DNA of 32,759 nt, taken from positions 1-32,759 of the forward strand of contig OMTF01000032.1 of assembly GCA_900313925.1 (NCBI GenBank). The letters are read 5' to 3'. A model generated the notes under the pieces. The model was not told where the DNA came from. It ran no database searches and worked only from the letters and a program-made list of their open reading frames with translations. Positions 21,786 through 32,759 of this stretch are shown one piece after another (positions within the stretch are counted from its first letter, which is position 1; every line of letters begins with the position of its first letter). The stretch is from an uncultured Eubacteriales bacterium (GTDB lineage: Bacteria; Bacillota; Clostridia; Oscillospirales; Oscillospiraceae). The position numbers were made by a program, and so were the translations under genes.

Positions 21786-22532
21786 TCAAAGCACGAAGGT
21801 ATCTTCGCTCTGATGAATATAGGTATCGATGGGGTGATCGCTTGCGGAGGCCTTTTTGACTTCCATGAATCCAAAATAGGCAAAGATGATAAAGAATACG
21901 TAAAACGCAATCTGAAGATTTTGCGACATCGCAAGGAAATCATAGGTGCCATGGAGTACCGCCGCATAGAGGTAGGCCCTGCGCAGATATGTTTTTCTCT
22001 TCGCGTCCTCTCCCTTCATTTCTGCCTCTTTTGCCTTCGCATACTGCTGTCCCATATAAACGCCGAAGCAGCAGTGCGCAGGGATGCTCAGAAAGGCTCG
22101 TACGATGGCGGTCCCCAGCCCATAATTGAAAACATACATGATGTTCTCAATCGAGGCAAACCCCAGCGATGCGAAAACGGAGTACACAATTGCATCATAG
22201 GTGTAGTTGAACGCGGGGTTTTTCCAGGTCGTTTTCTTTACAACAAAATACTTCATTCCCTCTTCTATGAACCCGGGTACGCAGAAATACGCTATGAACA
22301 TATAGATCAGAGGGTCGCTCTGGAACATATCCGCAATGCTGTCCCCCAGATATTCAAGGAAAATAACAGGAACAGCACCCACAATCCCGTATAAATAAAG
22401 CTTCTTCAGAAGAGCCGGCGGTTCCGGTTCGATACGGTCCATGGCTTTGACCCGCTGCAGCAGGTATAGCGGCGGAATCAGCGCGGCGGCAAGCAGAACA
22501 ATAATGTAAAGAATCGATGATGTGTATGCCAT
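21786..22532 (-). CDS. PrsW-family intramembrane protease
   Basis: 248 residues with about seven predicted membrane helices. Family motifs are present: EExxK (E90, E91, K94 in FIEEGMKYFVV), a downstream FASIENIMY, H153 in SIPAHCCFG, and HGTYDF near residue 205. In Bacillus, PrsW makes the first cut in an anti-sigma factor in response to envelope stress; the target here is unknown and no anti-sigma gene is nearby. It sits between gyrB and gyrA and is probably cotranscribed with both. Confidence 0.88.
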   Translation of the reverse strand: MAYTSSILYIIVLLAAALIPPLYLLQRVKAMDRIEPEPPALLKKLYLYGIVGAVPVIFLEYLGDSIADMFQSDPLIYMFIAYFCVPGFIEEGMKYFVVKKTTWKNPAFNYTYDAIVYSVFASLGFASIENIMYVFNYGLGTAIVRAFLSIPAHCCFGVYMGQQYAKAKEAEMKGEDAKRKTYLRRAYLYAAVLHGTYDFLAMSQNLQIAFYVFFIIFAYFGFMEVKKASASDHPIDTYIHQSEDTFVL

Positions 22533-22559
22533 TTTTTTCTCCTACAGATACTGGTGCTG

Positions 22560-24518
<1,959 letters not shown>

Positions 24519-24782
24519 TTATGTGAGACGGGATTCCTCGTGTCTTTTCCGGAGCGTTGCGGTTGTGCTGCAGCTGAGCGCAATGCACAGCTCCCCCTGT
24601 CGGCTGCAAAGCAGAAAAGAGCGCGGAATATCATTTCCCTTTGGACTTTCCACTCGGCCCTGCTCTTCCATTTTTCGGAGAAAGGTCCGTGTTCTATGGG
24701 ATGTGCTGGTATTATCTAAATCGAAAATTCCCAGAATTTCTTCTTCAGGGATTGCCATGTCTTCGCCAATGTAAAGAAGCAT
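24519..24782 (-). CDS. remB: RemB-like regulator (DUF370)
   Basis: 87 residues of the DUF370/RemB family, DNA-binding proteins that in Bacillus act with RemA in extracellular matrix regulation. The N-terminal MLLYIGEDMAIPEEEILGIF and the NTSTSHRTRTFLRK segment are typical; both this size and its place between recF and gyrB match the Bacillus yaaB/remB locus. Its ATG overlaps the recF stop codon (TAATG), so translation is coupled. Confidence 0.9.
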   Translation of the reverse strand: MLLYIGEDMAIPEEEILGIFDLDNTSTSHRTRTFLRKMEEQGRVESPKGNDIPRSFLLCSRQGELCIALSCSTTATLRKRHEESRLT

Positions 24783-25876
24783 TACAGAAATCTTCCTTCC
24801 TGAACCTGCATCACTCTGCCCCCGGTTCTCCGGGATATATTATCGTCTGCGCAGCAGGTAATAAACGTCTGTCCTTCGGAAATGCGGTTCAGGACGAATT
24901 CCTGCCGCTGTGCATCGAGCTCTGACAGAACGTCATCCAGCAGAAGAACCGGGTATTCCCCGTTTTCCTGCAAAACGATTTCCCGCTCCGCAAGCTTCAT
25001 GGAAAGCGCCGCGGTCCGTGTCTGTCCCTGTGACGCAAACGCCTTGGCGTCCCTGCCGTTTATTTGAATCGCCAAATCATCCTTATGCGTTCCGGTCAGG
25101 CATTTTCCGCTTTCCAGCTCCGCCTTCCGGTGCGCTTCCTGATGATCGCAGATTTCATAGTAGATCTGCTTCTCCGAAGCAAACGGATCGGTTACGGTGC
25201 TTATCGTCTGGTACTGCAGGGCGAGATCCTCGCCTTTTGCGAACTCCCGATGTATCTTTCCTGCTTCCTGCGCCAGGCGCAATATATAGGAAGCCCGGTA
25301 TCGAATTATCTTCGCGCTCAGCCGGCAGATTCCCTCCGAATAGATATCCAGCGTATCCAAGAGGCTGGGAATGTCCCGCCAGTCTTTCAGTATCTGCTTT
25401 TTCTGAATGTAATACTCCCGGTAGCTCTTCTGCAGATCCCTGTACGCCGGCCTGCTCTGCGAAATGGCCGTATCCAGGAACCGTCTGCGGACCTGCGGCC
25501 CCTCTTTTACAAGAGATAAATCCTCCGGACAAAAGAGAACTGTCTTCAGTGTATCCGCGAGATCCCCGACTGCTTTACGAACGGAATTTACCTGTACGGT
25601 CTTTTTCCCGGCTCGGATTTCCATGCGGATATTCTGCTGTCGGCCGCCGCTGAAGACCTGCGCCATCAGCTGCGCCGAATCATAATCGAAATGAACAAGC
25701 TCTCTATCTCCGGAGGTCCGGAAGGAGTGGCCGCAGCTCAGAAGATAAATGGCTTCCAGAAGATTCGTTTTTCCCTGGGCATTTTTCCCGAAGATAACAT
25801 TCGTATGCGACGAAAATTCCGCTGTTTCCCACTCAAAATTCCGAAATCCATTCAGTTCTATTTTTTCAACATTCAT
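24782..25876 (-). CDS. recF: DNA replication and repair protein RecF
   Basis: SMC-like ATPase that helps load RecA at gaps. 364 residues, usual length. Walker A is GKNAQGKTNLLEAI near residue 31, the signature region is ASQGQTRTAALSMKLAE, and Walker B is LLLDDVLSELD. The ATG overlaps the stop codon of the preceding S4 gene by 4 nt, and its own stop overlaps remB. Confidence 0.97.
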   Translation of the reverse strand: MNVEKIELNGFRNFEWETAEFSSHTNVIFGKNAQGKTNLLEAIYLLSCGHSFRTSGDRELVHFDYDSAQLMAQVFSGGRQQNIRMEIRAGKKTVQVNSVRKAVGDLADTLKTVLFCPEDLSLVKEGPQVRRRFLDTAISQSRPAYRDLQKSYREYYIQKKQILKDWRDIPSLLDTLDIYSEGICRLSAKIIRYRASYILRLAQEAGKIHREFAKGEDLALQYQTISTVTDPFASEKQIYYEICDHQEAHRKAELESGKCLTGTHKDDLAIQINGRDAKAFASQGQTRTAALSMKLAEREIVLQENGEYPVLLLDDVLSELDAQRQEFVLNRISEGQTFITCCADDNISRRTGGRVMQVQEGRFL

Positions 25877-26088
25877 CCGGTATACTTTACGACGTACTGT
25901 CGACCTTCCGCCGAGACCTGATCCCGGTCGTGGATCTTTCTGCCCCTCTGCGTACAGACTTCTCCGTTCACCGATACCTTTCCTTCCGCAATGAGACCCT
26001 TTGCTTCTCCGCCGGTCAGGCAGTGTCCGCAGTATTTCAGCAGGCTTTCCAATTTAATAAATTCCGTATGTATCCGTACGGTCTCCAT
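25873..26088 (-). CDS. yaaA: S4-domain RNA-binding protein YaaA
   Basis: 71 residues forming one S4 domain (FIKLESLLKYCGHCLTGGEA, then KGLIAEGKVSVNGEVCTQRG). Small S4 proteins of this kind sit between dnaN and recF in Firmicutes and bind structured RNA, probably ribosomal. I chose the ATG at 26088 because the S4 domain begins directly after it; a longer frame adds 27 residues read antisense through dnaN's end and lacks family similarity. It starts 4 bp after the dnaN stop codon. Confidence 0.92.
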   Translation of the reverse strand: METVRIHTEFIKLESLLKYCGHCLTGGEAKGLIAEGKVSVNGEVCTQRGRKIHDRDQVSAEGRQYVVKYTG

Positions 26089-26092
26089 CTTT

Positions 26093-27211
26093 TTATTCTT
26101 CGCCTCGAATGCGGACCGGCAGGACCAGGTACAGGAAATTCTTTGCTCCTTCCGCCGGCTCGATGACAATTGGATAGGAGCTTACATTATAGCGGAACAG
26201 AATTTCCTCTGCCGGTGCCTCCCGAAGCACATCGATCAGATACTTATAATTGAATCCGATCTCCATCGGTTCCTCGTTTCCTTCAAACAGGCATACATCA
26301 TTTGCCTTCCCGAGCGGCGTTACGCATCGCAGTGTAATCTCATTTCCTTCAATATGGAAATATAGCGGTGCCGGCTCCTGTACATTTGCGACAATTGCGA
26401 TTCTTTCCACCGCCGCGGTTAATTCCTCCCTGCGGATTTTGATGGCATGATAAAAATCCTTCGGTATTGAATTGCTGTACTGCAGGAACGGGCCTTCCAG
26501 ACGCCGGGTTACAACAACCGTCCGGTCGCACTGGAAAAAAACATGCTTCTTGCAGACGGAAATTTCAATATCTCCGGTTTCCCCGCAGATCCGCACAACA
26601 TCCGTCAATGCATTGGCCGGCACAATAAACTGCTCCTCGCGAACGTCTTCGCTCAGATTCTTCTCCAGTTCCTCTCTGCGCACCGCCAGACGGAAGCCGT
26701 CCACGGCAACCAGCGTGATCGTATTGTCCTTTACTTCAAACAGTTCCCCTTCAATGGCAGGCTTGCCGCTGTTTTGCGCCGCCGCAAAAATCGTCTGCTG
26801 GATCATATCCCGCATAACTTTCTGCGGAAGGAGAAATTCGTGTCCTTCCTCCATTTCCGGAAGTTCCGGATATTCCTCTTCGTTTATACCGACAATATTG
26901 TATTTTGCCTGCCCGCAGCGGATTTCCGTCCGTCCGTCATCCTGGGACGTGATTTCCACCATTCCGTCCGGCAACTTTCGTACAATTTCCCCGAGCAGCC
27001 GAGCGGAGAGGACGATTCCGCCTTTCTCCTTTACGTCGGCGTCAACGGTAATATAAATTCCCTTCTTCAGATTGTAGCCGGTCACTTTCAGATCGGCATC
27101 TGCCTGAAGCAGAATACCTTCCATCGCAAGAATCGTGTTTTTCTGCTCCACAGCACGCGATGCTATGCTGACGGCTTCCTGAAGAACGACATTGTCGCAG
27201 ATGACTTTCAT
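26093..27211 (-). CDS. dnaN: DNA polymerase III sliding clamp (beta subunit)
   Basis: Dimeric ring that tethers the replicative polymerase. 372 residues, in three similar domains. Recognisable family stretches are NTILAMEGILLQ, LPDGMVEI near residue 77, PAIEGELFEVKDNTITLVAV mid-protein, DGFRLAVRRE, and the C-terminal YLVLPVRIRGEE. An ideal AGGAGG lies seven bases before the ATG. The region upstream holds the probable oriC. Confidence 0.97.
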   Translation of the reverse strand: MKVICDNVVLQEAVSIASRAVEQKNTILAMEGILLQADADLKVTGYNLKKGIYITVDADVKEKGGIVLSARLLGEIVRKLPDGMVEITSQDDGRTEIRCGQAKYNIVGINEEEYPELPEMEEGHEFLLPQKVMRDMIQQTIFAAAQNSGKPAIEGELFEVKDNTITLVAVDGFRLAVRREELEKNLSEDVREEQFIVPANALTDVVRICGETGDIEISVCKKHVFFQCDRTVVVTRRLEGPFLQYSNSIPKDFYHAIKIRREELTAAVERIAIVANVQEPAPLYFHIEGNEITLRCVTPLGKANDVCLFEGNEEPMEIGFNYKYLIDVLREAPAEEILFRYNVSSYPIVIEPAEGAKNFLYLVLPVRIRGEE

Positions 27212-27248
27212 TTCGTTTCCTCCTGTTAAAGTAAGAATCAGAATTTCT

Positions 27249-27474
27249 TTTCTTTAAAAATAAATATATAAATAAATATTATTTATTTTTTAGTAGCGTT
27301 AGTAGTAGGCAGATTTTCTGTTGAAAAGTTCGAAAAAGAGCCTTCTGAAACCATGTGTCATGTGGAAAGAAAAGTGGAAAATTTTATTTCTTTCCACAGC
27401 CGGATTTTTCGAAAACAAGAAGTCTGCGGAAACCAACAGAAAAAAACAAACAAAGAACAAGACGCTGTGGAAAA
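27249..27474. other. oriC: Probable oriC unwinding region between dnaA and dnaN
   Basis: An AT-only-like stretch (27249-27290) is followed by triplets TAG TAG CGT TAG TAG TAG (27291-27308), all in one register. Next to them is a DnaA-box-like TGTTGAAAA (27319-27327). More boxes follow: TGTGGAAAG (27361-27369), AGTGGAAAA (27373-27381), CTTTCCACA (27390-27398) and perfect TGTGGAAAA (27466-27474). Read from the box toward the AT stretch, the triplets are 3'-GAT-5', the orientation described for DnaA-trios in the Bacillus basal unwinding system. One more perfect box, TTTTCCACA, is upstream of dnaA at 28919-28927. Confidence 0.8.
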
Positions 27475-28794
27475 TCAGAGCGCACTGTTTATGTTTGAAG
27501 TGATATCCCGAACGACGGCGGCGGTTTCCGGATCAGTCTTGATGAGATCCTCTATGCGCCGGATGGAAGAGAGAACGGTGGAATGATTTCGATTCTCATA
27601 CTCCGCACCGATATCGTTCAAAGACAGATTTGTCAGCGTCCGGATGAGGTACATGGAAATCTGCCGTGCGGTAGAAATGTTCTTGCTTCGATTCTGCCCG
27701 CGGATATCCGTTTCCTTCAGCTGATAGTAGTTTGCCGTTTCCCGAATAATCGCCTCCGGCGTCGGAATATAATTTCCGAGGCGGGAGACATCCTTAATCG
27801 CACGCTTTACAGAGTCAATATCAATGGAATCGTTAAGAATCTCCTTGTATGCCGTAAGCTTCTTGATGACACCTTCAATCTGACGGATATTGGTGGTAAT
27901 ATTCTCAGCTATATAGGAAACCGCATCATCGCGGAGGAGCAGACCGAGCTGCGCTGCCTTCGTGCGGACAATAACAATCCGGGTTTCCAAATCCGGCGGC
28001 TGAATATCCGCCATCAGGCCTCCTTCAAAACGTGTGCGCAGACGATCGTCAAGCGTAGCCATTTCCATCGGCGGACGATCCGATGTGATTACGATCTGGT
28101 GACCGGCTTCGTAAATTTTATTGAATGTGTGGAAAAATTCATCTTGCGTCTGTCTTTTTCCTGCAATAAACTGAATGTCATCCACAAGAAGAAGATCCAC
28201 ATTTCGAAAGCGGTTGTGAAACTGTTCGGTCGTTCCGTCCCGGATGGCGGAAATCAGAAGATTTGTAAATTCATCGCCCTTTACATATTCTATATTGAAG
28301 TCCGGGTGCGATTCATGGATGGCGTGACCGATGCTGAGGAGAAGATGCGTTTTTCCAAGCCCGGAGTTGCCATATATGAACAGCGGATTGTAAACTTTCC
28401 CGGGGTTGTTGGAAACGGCAATTGCTGCGGCGTGCGCAAAGCGGTTGGAGGTACCGACGATGAACCGATCGAAGGTATATTCCGCAATTTCGGGAAACGC
28501 GGAATTCTCCATTTCCATATCCCGGCTTTCCTGATAGGCCATCCGTTCATCCCTGGTCATGATCTGAACCTGGATGGGGGAAGAGAACAGGTCCGTAAGT
28601 GCCGCCTCAATGGGCTCCCGAAATTTATTGACAAGAATGTCCCGCTTGAAATCGGTCGAAGTAACCAGGATCAGGGTGGAATCGGTCATTTCCTCCGGGC
28701 GGCAGTCCGAAAACCAGGCGTTCATGGCCGTCGGGGTAAGGGAAGTCTTCAGTTTTTCCAAAACCTGATTCCAAATATCGTTTAAAGAATCCAT
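27475..28794 (-). CDS. dnaA: Chromosomal replication initiator DnaA
   Basis: AAA+ initiator that binds DnaA boxes and opens oriC. 439 residues. Domain I is about residues 1-80, a short linker follows, and the ATPase has Walker A GNSGLGKTH at 142-150 and Walker B LLLVDDIQF near 200. Domain IV carries the helix-turn-helix and signature NRNHSTVLSSIRRIEDL near the C-terminus. The ATG at 28794 is preceded by GGAG eight bases upstream. It is the first gene of the origin operon; the last DnaA box of the downstream array abuts its stop codon. Confidence 0.98.
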   Translation of the reverse strand: MDSLNDIWNQVLEKLKTSLTPTAMNAWFSDCRPEEMTDSTLILVTSTDFKRDILVNKFREPIEAALTDLFSSPIQVQIMTRDERMAYQESRDMEMENSAFPEIAEYTFDRFIVGTSNRFAHAAAIAVSNNPGKVYNPLFIYGNSGLGKTHLLLSIGHAIHESHPDFNIEYVKGDEFTNLLISAIRDGTTEQFHNRFRNVDLLLVDDIQFIAGKRQTQDEFFHTFNKIYEAGHQIVITSDRPPMEMATLDDRLRTRFEGGLMADIQPPDLETRIVIVRTKAAQLGLLLRDDAVSYIAENITTNIRQIEGVIKKLTAYKEILNDSIDIDSVKRAIKDVSRLGNYIPTPEAIIRETANYYQLKETDIRGQNRSKNISTARQISMYLIRTLTNLSLNDIGAEYENRNHSTVLSSIRRIEDLIKTDPETAAVVRDITSNINSAL

Positions 28795-28843
28795 AGAAGC
28801 AACTCCAAAGGAAACCTGAAATTATAAGTAAAATGACTAAGTT

Positions 28844-28872
28844 ATATTATCATAATTTATATAAGATGACAA
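28844..28872 (-). promoter_or_regulatory. Promoter of dnaA
   Basis: On the minus strand TTGTCA (28867-28872) and TAATAT (28844-28849) are separated by 17 bp, 49 bp before the start codon. The perfect DnaA box at 28919-28927 lies about 47 bp upstream of the -35 box and may allow autoregulation. Confidence 0.8.
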
Positions 28873-28918
28873 GATACATTCACAGAAATATAATTAAAAT
28901 AATGTAGGAACCTGGATC

Positions 28919-28927
28919 TTTTCCACA
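28919..28927 (+). promoter_or_regulatory. DnaA box upstream of dnaA
   Basis: TTTTCCACA, differing from the E. coli consensus TTATCCACA at one base and identical in form to the strongest box of the downstream array. It lies between the divergent dnaA and mfd promoters, so DnaA could affect both. Confidence 0.7.
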
Positions 28928-28962
28928 GCGGAAGCAAACGCCGGAAAACGAAGCGGAAAAAC

Positions 28963-28992
28963 TTGCCGCGGCAGAGCACCGTATGGTAAGAT
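28963..28992 (+). promoter_or_regulatory. Probable promoter of mfd
   Basis: TTGCCG (28963-28968) and TAAGAT (28987-28992) with an 18-bp spacer, 44 bp before the GTG start. Weaker than the dnaA promoter. Confidence 0.5.
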
Positions 28993-29036
28993 AGGCAGAC
29001 CTTTTCCGAAAAAAGAAAGAGGGGCAAAACAAAGCA

Positions 29037-32000
29037 GTGCACGGAATCTGCAGAAAATTTCTTGAATTGAAGGAACTCTCCTCCCTCCCGGAGATACAGG
29101 AGGGAGGGAAACTTCCTTTTTACCTTTCCGGTGTATCAGAAGTTTCACGGGCAATCTTTGCGGCGGCGCTGCAGCAGAAGGAACAGCGGCCGCTGCTGGT
29201 CGTGTGTGCGGAGGAAGCGGCCGCGGAGAACTATGTCCGCGACCTGGAAGCGCTGGGAGAAGAGCCGGTGCTGCAGCTGGGAAGCCGGGAATTTACGTTT
29301 TTCCGGGCGGATGCGGTTTCAAGACAGGAAGAGCAGAAGCGGCTGCAGGCTCTCTATCGCATGCAGGAAGGCTTTACGGTAACAGTTGCCACCATAGAAG
29401 GACTTCGGCAGCGGTGCATTCCGCCCGAAACACTGCGCGCGGCCGCGCTGACATACCGAGCCGGGCAGGAGGTTAAAATCGAGGATCTCCTGGATGCGCT
29501 GCTTCGCATCGGCTATGAACAGGCGGAACAGGTAGAAGGGCCTGGGCAGTTTTCCCACCGCGGCGGAATTCTGGATGTTTTTTCCTCCGCAGACACTTCT
29601 CCGGTTCGGTTTGAATTCTGGGGCGATGAAATCGATACACTGTCCTACTTTGATATTTTTACGCAGCGGCGGACCGAGCCCTGCGAGCCCTGCCTGATTC
29701 TCCCTGCGGCGGAAACGCTGCTCCTGCTTCGCGGGACCGGCGCACTGGATCTGGAAAGGCAGATTGAAGCGGCGGAAGAAAAAATACGGAAAAAGAGAAA
29801 AACGGACCTAAGAGAAAAATGGATCCAAATCCTGGAGGAAGATCGGGAGAAGCTACGGCAGCGGGTTACGCTTCCCTTTGCCGATCGCTACCTTCCCTAC
29901 CTCTATGAATATCGGACGGCACTGGACTATCTTCCGGAAAACACGCTGGTTTTCCTGGACGAGCCCGGAAAAATTGAGGAAACGCTCCGCGAGGAGGAAA
30001 AACGGCATGCGGAAGATTTTAAGGTTCTGGAGAGCGCAGGCTATGTTTTTCTAAAGCCGGACGCTTACTATCGCAGGACGGAGGAAGTAAAAGAGCTGCT
30101 GGAGAATTATCCGGTTTTCATGGCGGGCATGTTTACATCCGGAAAGCCCCTGCTGTCTCCCCGAAGCCTTGCCAGCGTACAGGCTAAGCAGCTTCCGTCC
30201 TACAACGGATCCCTTCGGAGTCTCTTCGAAGACCTCCGCATGTACCAGAAAAGAAACTATTCAGTTCTTCTTCTGGCCGGCGATGCGCGCCGCAGGGACC
30301 TTCTCCTGCAGTCACTGGGACAGGAGAAAATCAAGGCCCGCACCGAGCAGGCTCCAACCGCGGAGCTTCGATCGGGAGAATGCGTTCTGGAAGTAGGAAC
30401 ACTTTCCGGAGGCCTGGAGCTTCCGCAGCTGCAAATCGCGATCCTCACGGAAACGCAGATTCGCCGCAGCCAGCAGGCGCGTCCAAAGCGGAGAAGAAGC
30501 GAGAATAAAAACACGCAGAAACTCCAGTCCTACACCGATCTGCATCCGGGAGACCTTGTCGTTCATGAATACCACGGAATCGGAACATTTGCGGGGCTGG
30601 AGAAAATCACGGTCGACGGATTCGAGAAAGACTACCTTAAAATAGAATATGCGGGAAACGACTGCCTGTACGTGCCCTGTACGCAAATGGATCTGGTCTC
30701 CAAATACATCGGCGGCGGAGAGGACGCGCATGTAAAAATTTCGCGGCTCGGGGGAAGCGACTGGCAACGGAGCAAAACGCGCGCGAAAGCCTCGGCGAAG
30801 GAAATGGCGCAGAAGCTGCTGAAGCTTTACGCAGAAAGAAGCCGGACGCCTGGCTTCGCCTTTGACCCGGACAATGAGTGGCAGCGGGAATTTGAGGACA
30901 ACTTTGAATATACGGAAACAGACGACCAGCTGCGCTGCACAGAAGAGATTAAGCGCGATATGGAACAGCCGGTCCCTATGGATCGAATTCTCTGCGGAGA
31001 CGTCGGGTACGGGAAAACGGAAGTTGCTTTGCGGGCGGTAATGAAATGCATTCTCAGCGGAAAACAGGCGGCGCTTCTCTGCCCCACTACGGTTCTGGCG
31101 AAGCAGCATTATGAGACGGCGCTGCATCGATTTTATGGGTTTCCTGTCAATATTCGGCTTCTGAGCCGCTACCAGACCGGCGCCGATGTCCGCAGGGACA
31201 TTGCCTCCGGGAAATGCGACCTTGTCATCGGGACGCACCGCCTTCTGCAGAAGGATGTAAAGTTTCATAATCTGGGGCTTCTGATAGTGGATGAAGAGCA
31301 GCGCTTCGGAGTCTCGCAGAAAGAGCATATTAAGGAAATCTCCAAAGGGATAGACATCCTGACGCTCTCCGCGACCCCGATTCCCCGAACGATGAACATG
31401 GCACTCAGCGGGCTGCGGGACATTTCCTACATTGAGGAACCGCCGCAGAACCGCGTGCCGGTACAGACCTTCGTAATCGAACAGGACTGGTCCCTTCTGA
31501 CCGAGGCGATCCGGAGGGAGCTGCAGCGGGGCGGACAGGTTTATTATCTGCACAACCGAATCGAGGATATTGAAAGAACAGCACATCGGCTGCAGAAGCT
31601 CCTGGGCCCGGAGGTACGTATCGGAATTGCGCACGGAAAAATGGACCGGCGGACGATTTCGGAGGTTATGGATGACGTGACCGACGGACAGGTCCAGGTT
31701 CTGGTCTGCACGACGATTATTGAAACCGGAATCGACATCCCGAATGTAAATACATTAATAATAGAAGACGCGGATCGGATGGGGCTTGCGCAGCTGCACC
31801 AGATTCGCGGTCGAGTCGGCCGATCCAGCCGGCAGGCGGTCGCGTATCTGACGTTCCGGAAAGGCAAGGTCCTGACGGAAGTGCAGGAAAAGCGGCTTTC
31901 CGCCATCCGGGAGTTTGTCGAATTCGGATCCGGATTTAAAATTGCGATGCGGGACCTTGAAATCCGGGGGGCAGGAAGTCTTCTGGGCGCCGAACAGTCC

Positions 32001-32570
32001 GGCCATATGACCGATGTCGGCTATGATATGTACCTCCGGCTGCTGGAAGAGGCGGTCCGGGAGGAAAAGGGAGAGCCGAAGGCGGCGCGCATCGAGTGCT
32101 CCGCGGATCTTGCAGTGCAGGCGCATCTGCCGGAGAGCTATATCTCTTCGCAGGCGCAGCGCATGGATATCTACCGTCGGATATCCGCTGTGGAAACGAA
32201 GGAGGAGGCGGAGGATCTTATGGATGAGCTGATTGACCGCTACGGCGACCCGCCGGATGCCGTGGACAGCCTTCTTCGGGTCGCCCTGCTCCGGGCGGAA
32301 GCCGGACGAATCGGAATGCAGGAGATCACGCAGAAAGCGGGATCGCTTTATTTCACGCTGTGCGCATTCGACCTCCGCCAGGTCTCAGCACTGTACGGAA
32401 AAGAAAGGTATAAAGGAAGGCTTCGGGTGGAAGCGGGAACAAAGCCCCGTGTGTCGCTGCGTCTGAAAGGACAGACTTCTCCTCTTGCGGAAGCGGAGCA
32501 GTTTGTACGGGACTGGAAAGAAGCTGGGAGCACGGAGGAAGGCCCGGAAAACAGGCCGAAAACTGTATAA
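29037..32570 (+). CDS. mfd: Transcription-repair coupling factor Mfd
   Basis: Removes RNA polymerase stalled at DNA damage and recruits UvrA. 1177 residues, full length. In order: UvrB-like N-terminal module ([20 protein letters not shown] near residue 175), RNA-polymerase-interacting domain ([20 protein letters not shown] near 505), helicase domain with Walker [15 protein letters not shown] near 655 and box [10 protein letters not shown] near 751, SATPIPRT motif III, motif VI region [18 protein letters not shown], and the TRCF C-terminal domain. I take the GTG at 29037; AGAGGGG lies 12 bases upstream, which is long, so an internal start is possible. It diverges from dnaA. Confidence 0.97.
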   Translation: MHGICRKFLELKELSSLPEIQEGGKLPFYLSGVSEVSRAIFAAALQQKEQRPLLVVCAEEAAAENYVRDLEALGEEPVLQLGSREFTFFRADAVSRQEEQKRLQALYRMQEGFTVTVATIEGLRQRCIPPETLRAAALTYRAGQEVKIEDLLDALLRIGYEQAEQVEGPGQFSHRGGILDVFSSADTSPVRFEFWGDEIDTLSYFDIFTQRRTEPCEPCLILPAAETLLLLRGTGALDLERQIEAAEEKIRKKRKTDLREKWIQILEEDREKLRQRVTLPFADRYLPYLYEYRTALDYLPENTLVFLDEPGKIEETLREEEKRHAEDFKVLESAGYVFLKPDAYYRRTEEVKELLENYPVFMAGMFTSGKPLLSPRSLASVQAKQLPSYNGSLRSLFEDLRMYQKRNYSVLLLAGDARRRDLLLQSLGQEKIKARTEQAPTAELRSGECVLEVGTLSGGLELPQLQIAILTETQIRRSQQARPKRRRSENKNTQKLQSYTDLHPGDLVVHEYHGIGTFAGLEKITVDGFEKDYLKIEYAGNDCLYVPCTQMDLVSKYIGGGEDAHVKISRLGGSDWQRSKTRAKASAKEMAQKLLKLYAERSRTPGFAFDPDNEWQREFEDNFEYTETDDQLRCTEEIKRDMEQPVPMDRILCGDVGYGKTEVALRAVMKCILSGKQAALLCPTTVLAKQHYETALHRFYGFPVNIRLLSRYQTGADVRRDIASGKCDLVIGTHRLLQKDVKFHNLGLLIVDEEQRFGVSQKEHIKEISKGIDILTLSATPIPRTMNMALSGLRDISYIEEPPQNRVPVQTFVIEQDWSLLTEAIRRELQRGGQVYYLHNRIEDIERTAHRLQKLLGPEVRIGIAHGKMDRRTISEVMDDVTDGQVQVLVCTTIIETGIDIPNVNTLIIEDADRMGLAQLHQIRGRVGRSSRQAVAYLTFRKGKVLTEVQEKRLSAIREFVEFGSGFKIAMRDLEIRGAGSLLGAEQSGHMTDVGYDMYLRLLEEAVREEKGEPKAARIECSADLAVQAHLPESYISSQAQRMDIYRRISAVETKEEAEDLMDELIDRYGDPPDAVDSLLRVALLRAEAGRIGMQEITQKAGSLYFTLCAFDLRQVSALYGKERYKGRLRVEAGTKPRVSLRLKGQTSPLAEAEQFVRDWKEAGSTEEGPENRPKTV

Positions 32571-32646
32571 ACTGCATGAAACAGGAAATTTGACGCAGAA
32601 AAACCCAGTCATTTTGCACAAAATGAACAATTTAAAAAACTTAATA

Positions 32647-32759
32647 TTGACATCAATTTTTGGTTGTACTAGAATATAAAAGCTGTCCCCTAGCGGGGGT
32701 CAGCGGTGTACCTTGTAAATTAAACAATGTAAGGAAGCTTAAGCAAATAAGCACCGAAA
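32647..32759 (+). promoter_or_regulatory. Strong promoter and leader, probably of an rRNA operon
   Basis: TTGACA (32647-32652) and TAGAAT (32670-32675) with a 17-bp spacer form a near-consensus promoter. A CCCC/GGGG hairpin follows at 32687-32698. The leader stretch GTACCTTGTAAATTAAACAA (32707-32726) resembles the conserved ACCTTGAAAA(C/T)TGAAC motif found before 16S rRNA in Clostridia. No open frame begins here. The 16S gene would lie just past the window edge, so the assignment is not confirmed. Confidence 0.55.

Noticed and set aside
30312-31634. 440-codon minus-strand open frame
   Set aside because: Antisense to the helicase part of mfd, which has all expected motifs.

Overview
The window is a chromosomal replication-origin region from a low-to-mid GC Gram-positive anaerobe-type bacterium, most probably a member of Clostridia. 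The evidence is the dnaA-dnaN-yaaA-recF-remB-gyrB-gyrA order, a RemB (DUF370) gene, near-consensus sigma-A promoters with strong Shine-Dalgarno sites, Soj/Spo0J-type ParA/ParB with 16-bp parS sites of the Bacillus type, and a Clostridia-style dihydrofolate reductase. I cannot name the genus from sequence alone.

Layout, left to right. 1-323: the 5' end of an ISL3-family insertion sequence, cut by the window edge. 360-3905: minus-strand operon parA-parB-serS-folA. 3906-4118: divergent promoters and two parS sites. 4119-4469: a small cupin. 4500-4645: a 104-bp ISL3-derived miniature element next to a 35-nt palindrome. 4959-13968: one eight-gene minus-strand operon made of a DUF4198-like protein, a tandem (two-copy) SAM methyltransferase, a NikA-type binding lipoprotein, two permeases, two ATPases and a MATE exporter. 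14129-16113: an IS1634-family insertion sequence. 16299-16414: initiator tRNA-fMet with a terminator that is a near copy of the palindrome at 4611. 16543-18153: rpsT and a Ppx/GppA phosphatase. 18169-28794: the origin-linked minus-strand run (unknown protein, rnhA, gyrA, prsW, gyrB, remB, recF, yaaA, dnaN, dnaA). 27249-27474: likely oriC unwinding site with DnaA-trio triplets and DnaA boxes. 29037-32570: mfd on the plus strand. 32647-32759: a strong promoter and leader that look like the start of an rRNA operon.

Most genes left of dnaA are on the minus strand and mfd is on the plus strand, as expected for two forks leaving an origin near 27.3-29 kb. The exceptions are the cupin, the transposase and ppx. 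The housekeeping genes cover initiation (DnaA, DnaN), repair (RecF, Mfd, RNase HI), topology (GyrA, GyrB), segregation (ParA, ParB, parS) and translation (SerRS, S20, tRNA-fMet).

The block between the cupin and tRNA-fMet (about 4.5-16.3 kb) looks like accessory DNA: mobile elements lie at both edges and the two palindromes flank it as direct repeats. Its operon joins a nickel/peptide-class importer to a duplicated methyltransferase, a DUF4198-like protein and an exporter. This is the best candidate for an undescribed system, possibly making, exporting and re-importing a metal chelator. That function is inference. The binding-protein gene also has an apparent frameshift in an A6 run inside its signal peptide.
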